From Cloeon dipterum (Eukaryota > Arthropoda > Insecta > Ephemeroptera > Baetidae): DNA of 64,000 nt. Under the pieces are notes generated by a model, which was not told the origin of the DNA, searched no databases, and was given only the letters and a program-made list of their open reading frames with translations. This document shows positions 27,079 to 43,153 of this stretch, in pieces (position 1 is the stretch's first letter; each line of letters starts with the position of its first letter). Position numbers and translations under genes: made by a program. The stretch lies in the NCBI RefSeq assembly GCF_949628265.1, contig NC_088789.1, positions 16,980,886 through 17,044,885 of the forward strand, read 5' to 3'.

Positions 27079-27708
27079 TAAAAATTATCGGGCCATTTTA
27101 TATAAATTTTACTGATGATTCTTAATTTATTATAGATTATATTGGATGGTTTTAAGCATTTAAGGAGTAAAGTGGAGAATAAATAAAAATTAAGTAGCAT
27201 AAATTATGTTCACTTGTTGATCATGCCATGACAGTTAGAAGCTCAGAAAAAAATATTCAACAGCCTAAAATTCGCAGCCCAATAGACATTTTCGTCTGTC
27301 GCCGATTAAGGATTTTAATTAGCATGTGCAGAAGATCATCTCATATTTCTCTATTGAATGAACGTGAAAGCGTAGCAAGAAGAGTAGTAGTCTGCCAGAG
27401 CAGTGGGGGTCAGAGCACATGATTCCCCTCCCTTCCTTTTTATACACCAGCTCACCGCCCACCAGCCGGCGAAAGCAAAACACAACAAAACGTTGATGTG
27501 CGTGTGCTTGCTTACGGCCCATGTGCTTTTATCATTCCTACCTTTTCTACTCAAGAAAATTGAAGGTTCAGGGAACTGCAAAGCTATTAAGCATCTATAT
27601 TACTTGATTGAAAAGGATGTCTACAGTTTGCTGCAAATAAGACTGAATAAGACCATCCTCCCCGGTGTCTGTTAGTTTCCCACGGAGCAAGAAAATTTGG
27701 ACGCGAAA

Positions 27709-31938
<4,230 letters not shown>

Positions 31939-31965
31939 TATTGTAATCTAACATTTAGATTTTTG

Positions 31966-31971
31966 AATAAA
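31966..31971 (+). terminator. Xpd: XPD poly(A) signal
   Basis: AATAAA 28 bases after the XPD stop codon, followed by T-rich sequence. Confidence 0.65.
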
Positions 31972-32235
31972 ATTTCATTAAAATAATTAAATTAATTGTT
32001 ATATTTTTATTTCAATTTACAATAGAGTGAGTTCAGGAACTATTTTAAACACTATTGATGGAAAATTGCCATTATGTTTTTCACATTAGTTGTTGAATAC
32101 AAATAGGCTTAAGCTTATGGGAAAAATAGTTATTCCCCGGTAATTGAAACACTCGTCATAATGCAGGATATCTCGGTCGTTAGTTAAGATATCGGGGTGA
32201 CATATCCGCCTTTCTGTGTAGCTTATTAACTTAAC

Positions 32236-32353
32236 GTTGAAAAAAATTAAAACCAGGCTTCATCCTCGCTTTTTTTTAATTTCGTCGTTTTAATTCTCGG
32301 CCAGTTTCAACGTCGGACGACGAGGATGAAGCCTGGTTTTATTTTTTCTCAAC
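32236..32353. repeat. Near-perfect 118-bp hairpin / foldback element
   Basis: Arms 32236-32268 and 32321-32353 are inverted copies matching at 31 of 33 positions; the inner 20 (AAAACCAGGCTTCATCCTCG) are perfect. The loop is 52 bases. No coding frame. It lies about 265 bases past the XPD poly(A) signal. It could be a small MITE, a structured RNA or a recent inverted duplication. Confidence 0.8.
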
Positions 32354-35300
32354 ATGAAAACAACCTCGAGTGGTCGCCTATTTCAAAATGTATTAACTTA
32401 CCTTAAAGATTTTGTTAGGTCACTAAATTAAGGTTAAAATTTTTCAATATATTGTGCAATTGAGTACCTATTTTTCATATTATGTACAAATTTTGCTCAT
32501 TAACGACACCTTGGAAATTTTTTGAATGGTACATTGCGTCATTTATGATAAAATTTTGGTCGCAAACATCGGAGCATGTGCTCGAACATTAGCAGCAAAC
32601 TAATATCTTTACTCCTTATATAGTTATAAAAATAATAATAAGGAGAATTCATCCTCTGAAAAGCAATGTGATTGCAAAGATCAACTTCCAAATTTGTTAA
32701 TGAAATTGTTCAATTTGTATGCAATATTGCGTGATAAATTTAAAAAAAATTTGGGTTCATGAAGCGCTAACAGATTACTGTAACTTGTGCAACCTAAACT
32801 GATTCGGGGGGTGACTCGTGTGTGGAGAAATGAATTCAGAGGGTACAGTTGTTGTTGTTTAAAGCTCCTCTCTTGCTGTAAAATATTATACTCTTTAGTG
32901 CGGGTGACATTTCGTAAATCTGGTGAAACTGGCCTTGGAAAAACAGAGCCTCTTATTTGTTTTGTATGTTCAGCACAGCAGGTCTTCAAGTCAGGGGTGA
33001 ATGAAACGGGGGAGGGAAATGCTTGGAGAAAACAAAATATGGCGAGCCCGCGATCGCTCATACAAGCTTGCTCAAATAATTTTCGTTTTCAACATTTATA
33101 GTTTATGAACAAACAATGATAATATTTAGGATTGTTTAATGAGCATTCGACTTTGTACACCGCGCTTGGTACGCCAACAAATTAAAACTGTCATTTAATT
33201 TTGATTCCCTTTTTATGCGGTTTATCAATCAGTTTGTTCTATATTGAGAAGAGACGAATATTATACTGAATGCCTCGGGCGGGGTGCAGCAAGTGCGCTG
33301 CCTTTAGTTGTTGCAATGAACTTGCCGCTGGCTCATCGCTTTCCTGCACCTCCAAATATTTCTTTGTATCGCAAGAAGCAACAGAAGAGCTGTCAATGAA
33401 AATTTATGGCGTAATTGTTTCGGGATGGGAGCGAGAGTTGGTCAGCAGCACCGCACTTCTCTCTACCATTAGTCGCCCACGTGCTTCAAGACGGATTAGA
33501 CGTGTGATATTCGGTGTTTACGTCTGAAATTTAATTATTAATTATTCAGAAAATGACCGGAGGAACCTGTCGACTTCGTGTTGTAAAGGTGAGAGCATTT
33601 TATTATCTTTGATGGGATAAAATTAGCCTCAAGAATTAGATCAATATTTTTCCTATCAATCTCTCTTTGTTTTATAGTGACTAACATTACTCTGTTAAAT
33701 ATTTAATAAAATATTTGAAAAGTGGTCAGGACGGAAGCCTCCGAGCAATATTACTGTAACATATAACTGAATGTATCGACGTCGTGGCGCTCAGGGTGCA
33801 CGAGGGGGAGGAAAGTTATAACAGTCGAGGAGAGACTGCAGAAGAGAAGAGACGAAGTCGAACCACCAGCGCAAGCAGTCGAGCCCTCTCTCTCCCTCCT
33901 CGCAGCCCTGAGCAGCCGAAATGTAGCAGACCGACACGCAATAAACATTACGTAAGGTAATACTGCTCTGTTTTCCTTTCCCTGCTCGCACCCCCTTAGC
34001 CCAAATGAGGCATTCCCGAGAGACATACAGCGCACCCAATACCTCCGGAGTCCGAGAGCCCACGACGAATTAATTCATAAGCACACGTGGAAGTCGAAAC
34101 CCCCGGTTTCCAGGGCCCTGGCGGCCGAGGGACCCGCGAGAGCTCGCCCTCCTTTCGCGTGCGGCGCGGCCGCGTGTTCCTCAGACAAAAATGTATGTTT
34201 TTTTAAATTGCTTCATGGAAGTGCTACTTTAAAAAATTTCATATTGGTTATATTTTTGGCAGCATATAGATTGCTTTCTCACTGGAGCCATAATTAGTTG
34301 TTGTAAAATCGCCATGAAATTTTCATGCGGTGTGTATGAGGGTATGCCAATTAAAATGCAAGTATGACCCACCGCTTGCGACTTTTTCTGCTTCTAAAAT
34401 GTGAAATACGATGATAAACTTACTAGGGTGGCAGTTCATTTAAGTCTCAATCAACTTCGTTTTATTTTCATCTGGGCGGGTTGTTCATATTTCGGTCATA
34501 CCACCTCTAAACAACCCCTTTGCAACCCCAACCTATAAACAAGACAGAAATTCAACTTCCTCAAGACGATTTTTGTGTGTGTGGGTTTTGTAAACACAAA
34601 ACAGATTTTACTCGATACTAGTTATTGACTTAGAATTCCTGGAAAATAAGTTAATTAATTTATCTTTCTTGGCTATGTGGAATTTACAGTTATTGATAGT
34701 TCATTTCAGTTGGGAGGGGGGTAAAAAGGAATACAATCAACAAAAATTTTGATCAACATCTTTCCTCTACACTACACTTTAAAATAAAAACAAACTATTG
34801 CGGGACTGTGAAATATCCCTGTCAGGCCTCTCACAAAAGCTCGTTTTATTTATCATTTTATTTTATTTCCAAACTCTAAACCAAGAAATATGAAAGACTG
34901 CATTTTTATGTTGTGAAATGGGGCGGATTAAATTCGCTGAAACTGGTCCGTCAAATAAATAACTCTGAAATTAATGAGGTTTTATAAAGTTTTATTCGAA
35001 TATAATATCATCAACCTCTCAATAATGCAACCAACTTCAAATGAAAAATATTTCTCAAAGAACATAAAAACGATTAAACTAGCTGCTTATCAATTCCATG
35101 TTAAAAGTGCTCGGAAACAGGAAATGATTATAATACACCCAGTTGCGACAGTGTGTGTATTATAAAAGATGTACATTTTCAAAACGAGAGCTTGTGTGAG
35201 TGTGTGTGTGTATTAAACAAACGTCCGGGCGCACAGTCTAGCGAGCGCAGAGCATCACATTCGTCGCGGGAGGCGTTTTGGCGCTCGAGTGTCGCCTGCT

Positions 35301-35440
35301 TGGGGGTTATCTATAACAAAACCTGGCTGAGCCATGTGCTTCTTAATTATTATTACGAGAGCAGTGTGCCAGCCAAGTTGAAAGCAGTTTGACGTGTGCG
35401 AGAAGTGAAACAAATTTTGGTTTATTTTTCAAATCCAAAT
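32354..35440. other. Intergenic stretch between XPD and the receptor phosphatase
   Basis: Mostly AT-rich without a supported gene. A CpG-rich island of about 400 bases lies at 33,780-34,190. A GT-dinucleotide tract occurs near 35,195. A short AG/GT-bounded open block at 33549-33589 is too short to assign. The right part probably carries the phosphatase promoter. Confidence 0.5.
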
Positions 35441-35449
35441 TTATACTTC

Positions 35450-35598
35450 TACAAGGAAAAGTTCAGCGGGGAAGTGGCGTGAGGCCCACAGTGATAAGCC
35501 GCGCTGACCACAATCGTGCATTTATTCCTGGTTCATACATTCGAGTGTACACTTGGGCCGATTTCTAGCCTCAACCACTCACGCTTCATCTGCACTAT
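35450..35598 (+). other. Probable 5' leader exon of the receptor phosphatase gene
   Basis: Sequence ends at a strong donor (GCACTAT then GTGAGTCTTT) at 35598. The first coding exon of the phosphatase begins after an acceptor at 36089, so an upstream leader is required and this is the best candidate. Its 5' limit is not visible. Confidence 0.4.
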
Positions 35599-36097
35599 GT
35601 GAGTCTTTAATTTTATTTCAATTAAGCTATTCAAATTTCGGTTGAAAACAATGTGACCATGTCACTATAGTCACTCATTACGGAGTTTTCTCAAGATTGA
35701 TTCGTTGTGCTCTTTATCACTTAATCAAACATTTTTTGCATTTATATCAAAGACATTGTTTGATTTTAATTCGAGTGCAAATACTATGAGAGATTATGCG
35801 CGTAGGCGATTTGCGTTGGTGATAATGAAGAGGTTTGAGTGGTTTTGAGTTTTAGAGAAATGTTTACCTATCAAATTTTGTGATTAAGTTATGCGTCTCG
35901 TCGAGTCAGTTGGGAATATTTTATCTTGGGTTACATTTTTTGTAGACCCTATACGGCACAAGAAGCACCAGTCAAATTTTTCTCTTCTATATTTAATTAT
36001 TTAAATAGGAAAAAATACGTTTTGTTAAAATCATGCAAGGGTTTATATCGCTGCGTATTTTTTTGAACAAGTTCCGCGTATGTTTCTAGGTGTGGCA

Positions 36098-39000
36098 ATG
36101 TGTAAAATGAAGCTGAGGGAGGTTGCATTGGTTCTTTTTCTTCTTGTGCTAATCCAAGGAGGAGTGAGTAGCAAAAAAATGCGCAAAAGTATTATAATAT
36201 AATTTTAAATAATTTTAGAAAGGGAACAATGTGTCAACGGAGGCTAACGCTGATAAATCCATAGAAGGTGAGAGGGATATATTTTATTATAACATTTCCC
36301 CTATGATACCAAGCTACACAATTTACAGGCAAAAATAATGGACCAAAAGCTTTGGATAAATCAAATGATTCTTTGAGCTCAAATCTATCCAGTTCAGATC
36401 CTACTGAAGAAGCCCCTGTGACAACACCAGCAACGAAAAACACATCGCTTGCATCAAAAGTCACTCAACCAGTCTCTACCAGCCAGTGGTCAACTTCTTC
36501 AACAACACTGGGAGTTAGACAGCCAGCAGGTACAGTATCTTACTCCTCAATACATTGATTTTGATGTGATTTTCAATTTTATAGGAGTAACGACAGGAAA
36601 TGAGCAAACTTCGGCCAGTAGCTTTGCTCCTATAAATGGACCCCCGACTACCCAACAAATCAATGCGTCAACATCTGCATTTCCATCAACGATCACTCTA
36701 ACAACAATTGTAATGGGAAGCACGTCAAAACCTAGAGCGGTCATGACAAAGCAAAGTTCTGCTCCTTCAAATGGACCCTTGTCTACCAACAAATCTATTG
36801 TGTCATCAACAACCCCGATTCCATCAACAAGTACTCTAATTACGGCTACAGAAGAAGTCTCTTCAACACTAATTACATCCCAAGATGAAAACTCAAAAAT
36901 TGAGGAAAATACTGCTTCTATCAGATCTGAGAGCCAAACATCAACGGAAAACACTGACAGTAGCGCATCTGGCGCTGGAATTCCCTCCACCGACTCCAGC
37001 AAAGAGCCAGCTTCTCCCGACATCACAGAAACCCGACCAACAAGTAAGATTATTATGTTAAGCCTTCTCTCCATGCACAATACTTCCAAAGAAGCGGTTA
37101 TACTGATTACAGTTTTCCAATGGTTATTTACAGGCACCAAAGAAAACACTAAGTTCAGTACGGCCACAACTGCTGATGAAAAACCGCGAAGCTCTACACT
37201 TTTGACTGAATCCATGACTCCAGGTGAACTTCTACCCTCACCGCAAGCCGTTAATGCAGACGACTTATCTGCAACAACTAACAAGGCGGCCAAATCTGAT
37301 CCAACGACAACTGACAGGACTTCCGCAAGATCCACCCAAAAAAATAATGCAAATGGTAAATAGGGGATTTTTTCATTTTAGCTCCTCTTTCCTTGATGTT
37401 AAAATTCGCTTAAAGCGGTAGAAATCTCTGATGCAACAATTTGTTTATTGTGGCATTATTACCAGCACGCACAACATCAAAAAGTTTGATTGCAAATAGT
37501 TGTGTATTGGGTTGATTCAATTTTTAATTTAATATTTTAGATGCTGCCTCAACTGAGAAGACAAGTACAGTCGGGACCAACAATGGCGAAATAAATGGAA
37601 GTTCTGCCCGACCAGCACAGACCACAGAGAAATCCTCTACAGCAAGCGAAGATGAGACAAGTAACATTATTTAGCACTCCTCCAGTTCCATCAGAATTAT
37701 AGTCTTTATAAGCCAAAATGTTGGTGCCCAATCGTAATTTTGAACTCATTTTGTGTTATTATTGATTAGACGAGCAAATTACCAAGCCGTTGGCTTGCAT
37801 CGTTTATTACGTGATTTGCGTGCACTCGCACTGTGAGAATCCGAGCGATGTTTGGGGGATCGAGTGCGGGCTGACTTGCGCCTAAATTAGATTCTCTTTT
37901 GCATTGCAATGATGATTCCGTTCAATTTGGGAGGGTTACGAAATTGCTGGTTCGCACCTTCCCAGCATACGTGAATTAATTTCATGGGACGAATACAGTA
38001 TCTAGCGTTTCAATAAAAGACCCAATTGCGGGGAAGTCACTGGTCCTTTTCTGGACACTGGGCTTCCTCCAATGAGTCTTGTGCGCCCTGGTTATTCGTT
38101 CGCAATGTTATTGGGACGCGGAGCTTTCGCGAGTTGTTCGCTATCATTTCTCAAGAGATAAACCGATCAAAAAAAATCTGCATACAAATTGTGGTCCCGA
38201 TAAAAGCTACTGTTCTTATGCTATCATTTATTTTAACAGTAAGAATGTTGGATCCACGACCGACTACCAGTGATGGATATGCATCCTCTCTATCCACGAA
38301 TTCAATTGATACAAGTACTGACAACGCTCCAACAACGACAGCCGTTTTCGGAGATAGTAAGATTATTGCTTTGGTCACTTAACCAGTAAAAATTACTGAA
38401 TTTTTTTGACAGCCACTGAAAACAACACAACATGCGTTTCCAAGTTGGTTCAAAACTTGAACACATCTAGTGAAACATGGAAGATTATAGTAAGCTGGGA
38501 ATCACCATGCAAAGGGAAAGAGTACACATTTTCGGTAAAATCTTGGTTTATCAAAATCATCAAATTATTTTTAAGCAACCGAACTACTTAGATCACTAAG
38601 AATGAGACTTGCTTAAATCCTGCTGACCCGCAAACCAAAAATACAAACGAAACGAGCATGATCTTCGACACTGGTTTGAGGGGCGATTGCAATTACACGT
38701 TCAGTGTGGCCGCTCGTCTCTTGAATGATGCGACCAATGATGCAATGATTGTTACATCAGAATCAACGAGTCTAAGAAGTAAAAAACATGGTTATAAAGA
38801 AGCGATTTATTTTCTTTGTCACTGTTCTTTTAGAACATAATGCTGAATTAAAAGTGGAGAAAATAAAAGCAGAATGCAGATGGAATCTTTCATGGATTCC
38901 AGAATCCGAAGAGGTTGCTGACATAGAAATAATATCCATGACCAAGACTAAAAAAATAAACGTAGGTTTCAATGTATATAATGAAACATAATTTCATATC

Positions 39001-42000
39001 ACATGAAATGGATGCTGACAGGCGACTTCTGGAACGGCAACAGTGGAGTACGCAGACCTCCAACTCAAGGAGCGAGCAATTATAAAACTTAGCTTTACCA
39101 ACAACAAGTCAGTAACAATACCTGTCGGTGAATCAGAAATCTATGATAACGGTAAGTACAACATCCTCGCATTACTTATCTTGAATCATTTTTGTGATGT
39201 TTGTTATAAACAGGAACCAGTGCAGTGCGAAATCTCAAATTTAACGATTCAAAAAATTTACTGTCGTGGGAAAAACCAGAAACTATTTGTGGCTCAGTGA
39301 AAAATTACGAAGTATGTATCCAAAGAGTAAGATTAGTATGTATTCTAAAACATTTTTCTAGGTTAAAATCAATGGTAATAAAACCTATAACACCAAAGAA
39401 GGCTCGCTAGAGTTTCGTGTGGATGAGAACGTAATAGAGATCCAGGAAAATGCGACAGCAGTGGTCACACCTCTTGACAGTAGCGACAAAGCTGGCGAGC
39501 CAGCAGAAGTAAATTTTACCAAAAAGGACGACAGTAAGTAGTGAACTGTGGTTTTTATTTTGCGACCAAACTAAAATACCATTAAATCAACAGTTCCGCC
39601 AGAGCCCTCCGATAGTGCTCAAGCAAATATAACTGGATCCGCTGACGCGTCAAAACCGTCAAGACAAGTGGTTATTAGCTGGCCTAAAAATCTCTTTGGA
39701 TCGAAAGAAATTGTTCGATGGGAAGTACTGATACAAAACAGCTCGGTTGCAGACAGCGAAGCTGAGACAGGGGGATATGAAGTTAATGCAAAAAAGCCAC
39801 TCAAATGGATTGAATTTACCCAGGGCCAAAAAGGGTTTTACAGGCCTACAAAAGACGACTGGAAGCCTAAAGAAGAAGGTGTGTGTAAAATAATGCAGAG
39901 GATTTTTGAAATTAAAATATTTGCTACAGGAGGGAAATATTTCCTGGTGGTGGGCACTGAGGAGTGCAATAATGAAAAAGACTACTGCAACGGACTTCTC
40001 AACCCAAACACAAAATACACATACAAAATCAGGGGCTTCAGCAAAATTGGTTTCAGGGACTCACGTGCACTGTCTGTTGAAACAGGAGAGTACACGGGGG
40101 TGGCGAGCCAAATTGTAGTTTCCATTTTGTTCATCGCCATAGCTGGAGTGGTAATGTTTGGATTGTACTACACCAGGAGGAATCATCCAAGATGGTAAAA
40201 AGCATAAATTGTTTAACACGATAATTCACTGAGCAATCTGTCCAGCATACAAAAAGCCATGATATATCTCAGACCCCTGAGACAGTCTCGGGATCCAATT
40301 TTGGAAATGCAAGAAAAGAGACCACTTGTCAGCAAAGCCATTCCGAAGGATGAGTTTTCCAAATACTTGGAAGAGTTGTTGAATATTGATGAAAACGAGG
40401 AGACAAACGAGCTCGCCGAGCAGTTCAAACAACTCGCTCTGCTAAGCCCACCCCCGCCTTCGACGCATCCTGAAAACTATTCGGCGGCGATGATCCAGTA
40501 TAACAAGCACAAAAATCGATACATCAACATTTTGCCATGCAAGACTTGAATTTTCGGCAGAATAAACTGTATTCTAACTGCAACTTATTTTAGATGACAG
40601 CACGCGCGTTGTGCTCAAGCAGATCAGCCCCAATGACCCGGAATCGGACTACATCAACGCATCATACGTGAAAGTAGGACAATTTTAAAATTATAATAAG
40701 CAGATTTTAACTATTTTCAAAATCAAGGGTTTCAGCGGTGAAACGGAGTATATTGCTTGCCAAGGCCCACGTGCCGACACGGCCGAGGATTTTTGGCGGA
40801 TGGTTTTCGAAAAAGACGTCTGCGTAATAGCCATGGTCACCCACTTGGAGGAGAAGGGAAAAGTAAGTGGCTACTGAATAGCACTGTATGACTAGATATT
40901 TTTGTAAAACCACTGCAATTTCCAGGAAAAGTGCCACAAATACTTTCCAGACATGAGAGAGACGATTCGATACGAAATGGTAGCAGTCAAGTGTGTTTTG
41001 CAAGCGGATTTTCCTGTCTTTACCAGAAGAACCTTTTTGGTCCAAGAGACCAACGTAAGTTTTTGTAAATTAATAGCAAAGATCTGTTAATGCCAACCTT
41101 AATCGATAGGGAGTTCTCTTGAAAACCGTGATCCACCTCCACTTCAAAGAGTGGCCTGACTTTGGATGTCCTGAAACGACCGATTTGCTCTTGAATTATA
41201 CCAAAAACGTGAGAGAGGCCGCGAATGAGCATAAGGGAGGGTTAATGCTGGTGCACTGCAGGTGAGTAACGACTTAAACGTAATTAGTTTGATCTAAATA
41301 AAAAGTAATCTCTCTCCCGAAAATTATTTTTTTGACAGATTCAATGCGATAGATAAAAATAAATTTGAATTGTGAGCACGGGTAGCAAGTTAGTTGGAGA
41401 ATATTTTTGATACAATTTGATGGTGGTGCTGCCCTAGTGTGGACCCTGTTGGACACTGTATATGAGGGCACAATATGTTTAAGGCCATCAGAAATTCCAA
41501 ACTGGACTAATTTTAAATGTATCTTGCTCAATTATTATTACTCAATTTCTGAAAGTTTGGAAAGCGCCAAAAATGTCTGGGGATGGTTGAAAATATTTTT
41601 AATTTTGGATAAGAGTCATTTAAATTTGTAATTCCCCGACCTGAGAGAAAATAGAAGATTTTTGCACCTCTAAAAAAAGATTTTTTCAACTTATATTTTT
41701 TACATTATTCTCGAACGATATATTATTATGCATCATTCCCGCTCGAACGGGTGAGCTTTTTATTATTCGCTTTCGTTAAAATTAATTAAACTAGCCTGTT
41801 TCGAGCTAGTAAGATAAAAATTTGTACACTTTTAATGATCATTAAAACTAATTTAAAATCTGCAGTGCTGGGGTTGGCCGCACCGGAACTCTAATAGCGC
41901 TAGACATACTGCTCCAACAGATCAGAGTGAGCACCTCATTCAACATTTTCGACACCATTTTGCAAATGCGATACCACCGAATTAACATGGTGCAAACTGA

Positions 42001-42766
42001 GGTAAGATTAGAGTATGATTGATGAATATTTAAAAAGTTGGAATAATTAAACCACAGGCGCAGTACAAGTTCATTCACGAGTGTGTGCGGGACGCAATCG
42101 AAGAGGAGAAGAAAAATGGTAAAGAATCAAATTGCCAGTAAATTTGGAATTCTGATTCTGGATTTTTTAGGACAATGGTTTGCAATTGGAAATGGCGGAG
42201 CAAACAAACAAGACCCAATCTACCAGAACTTAAACAAAGAAAAATCTGTGAGCATCATAACAGAGATCAATGAAATCGACGACGAGGTGGACTCCGAGAT
42301 CGAGAAAAGCGCAGAGGGGAATTCGACTGAGGGTACACAGGACCAAATTTACCAAAACGTGAACAAAGAAAGGCCCCGTAGCATTAAAATAGAGGTAAAT
42401 GAAGTGAAGGACAAGGTTGCCGTCGGTGTCGATTTTTCGTCTGACTTTGGTCAACAAAAGCCTACTGACATTGATTTAATAAAAAATCATGCTAAAGACG
42501 AGGTGGCCACCGTAATTGAGAAAAGCGCGGAACAGAATTCTCCTGGGGAAAATCAAGATCCAATTTATCTGAACGTGAGTCAAGAAAAGCCTCCTGAAAG
42601 CCAGGAATCTAAGAACGACGGGAGTGGGGAAAAACCCACTCAACCCATCATTCCAGTTTTGCATTTGGCAAATGCTGCAGAAGCAACCAATGAGAATGTA
42701 GAAATGACAGAAGAAATCGTGCCTTTAGTTGAACAGTCAGAAACTCTAGAGGTCACAAAATTGTGA
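36098..42766 (+). CDS. CD45-like receptor tyrosine phosphatase: mucin-like stalk, FN3-like domains, TM, one PTP domain, pYxN tail (~1,421 aa)
   Basis: Twenty-two in-phase exons: 36098-36163, 36219-36267, 36329-36529, 36585-37043, 37134-37355, 37541-37660, 38240-38356, 38413-38534, 38592-38778, 38834-38961, 39022-39151, 39214-39311, 39362-39533, 39594-40194, 40234-40538, 40594-40673, 40728-40862, 40926-41054, 41110-41261, 41866-42001, 42058-42118 and 42171-42766. Residues 1-22 are a signal peptide. Residues ~25-410 are Ser/Thr-rich and mucin-like. Residues ~411-860 hold Cys-containing, N-glycan-rich FN3-like domains. The TM segment is ~864-883 (IVVSILFIAIAGVVMFGLYY). The PTP domain has the KNRYINILPY loop, WPD with Asp ~1124, HCSAGVGRTG with the catalytic Cys ~1157, and the Q-loop Gln (QTEAQYKF), so it should be active. 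The tail repeats QDPIYQNL, QDQIYQNV and QDPIYLNV. One intron is GC-AG. It would dephosphorylate tyrosines at the inner membrane face. Orthology to a named insect R-PTP is not clear. Confidence 0.92.
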
Positions 42767-43022
42767 CTTGACTTTATATAAGACTTACTTAAATTATTTA
42801 CCATGTCAATTGTTTTTAAAAGTCCAAACATTCCAGACGGAAATTTCAAAAAGATAGTTATAATCTGAGCGAAGAGCTCCATGCCAAATATTTAGCTCCA
42901 CTATGTATTTATCGATTTGTACATATTTAAATTATTGTTGAGTATTCATTTGTTAATTAATTGTAGCCAGGTTTTCTGGGGGAACAATCAAATATACTAA
43001 ATAACCCGATATTGCTTCTAAC

Positions 43023-43105
43023 AATAAACTTAATACCATATATTTTTAGCAGTTGTTCGCGCAATGTTATGAGTTGAACTGGATAAATAAATTTAAAAAA
43101 ATAAA
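43023..43105 (+). terminator. Poly(A) signal cluster of the receptor phosphatase
   Basis: AATAAA at 43023, 43086 and 43100 on the plus strand, 257-334 bases after the stop codon. The last two are close to the 3' end of the opposite-strand CYTH gene. Confidence 0.45.
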
Positions 43106-43130
43106 GTGACCTTCATTATTATTTCGTACC

Positions 43131-43136
43131 TTTATT
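43131..43136 (-). terminator. Poly(A) signal of the CYTH-domain gene
   Basis: TTTATT on the plus strand is AATAAA on the minus strand, 17 bases after the CYTH stop codon. The CYTH and phosphatase transcripts end tail to tail and may overlap by a few tens of bases. Confidence 0.55.
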
Positions 43137-43153
43137 GCGTAAAAAAATCAATC

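Noticed and set aside
33549-33589. AG/GT-bounded short block starting with ATG (MTGGTCRLRVVK)
   Set aside because: Only 12 codons, no joinable neighbour exon and no clear promoter; cannot be assigned to a gene.
36547-37335. 262-codon minus-strand open frame
   Set aside because: Antisense to the Ser/Thr-rich stalk exons; ACA/TCA-rich codons leave the reverse frame free of stops.
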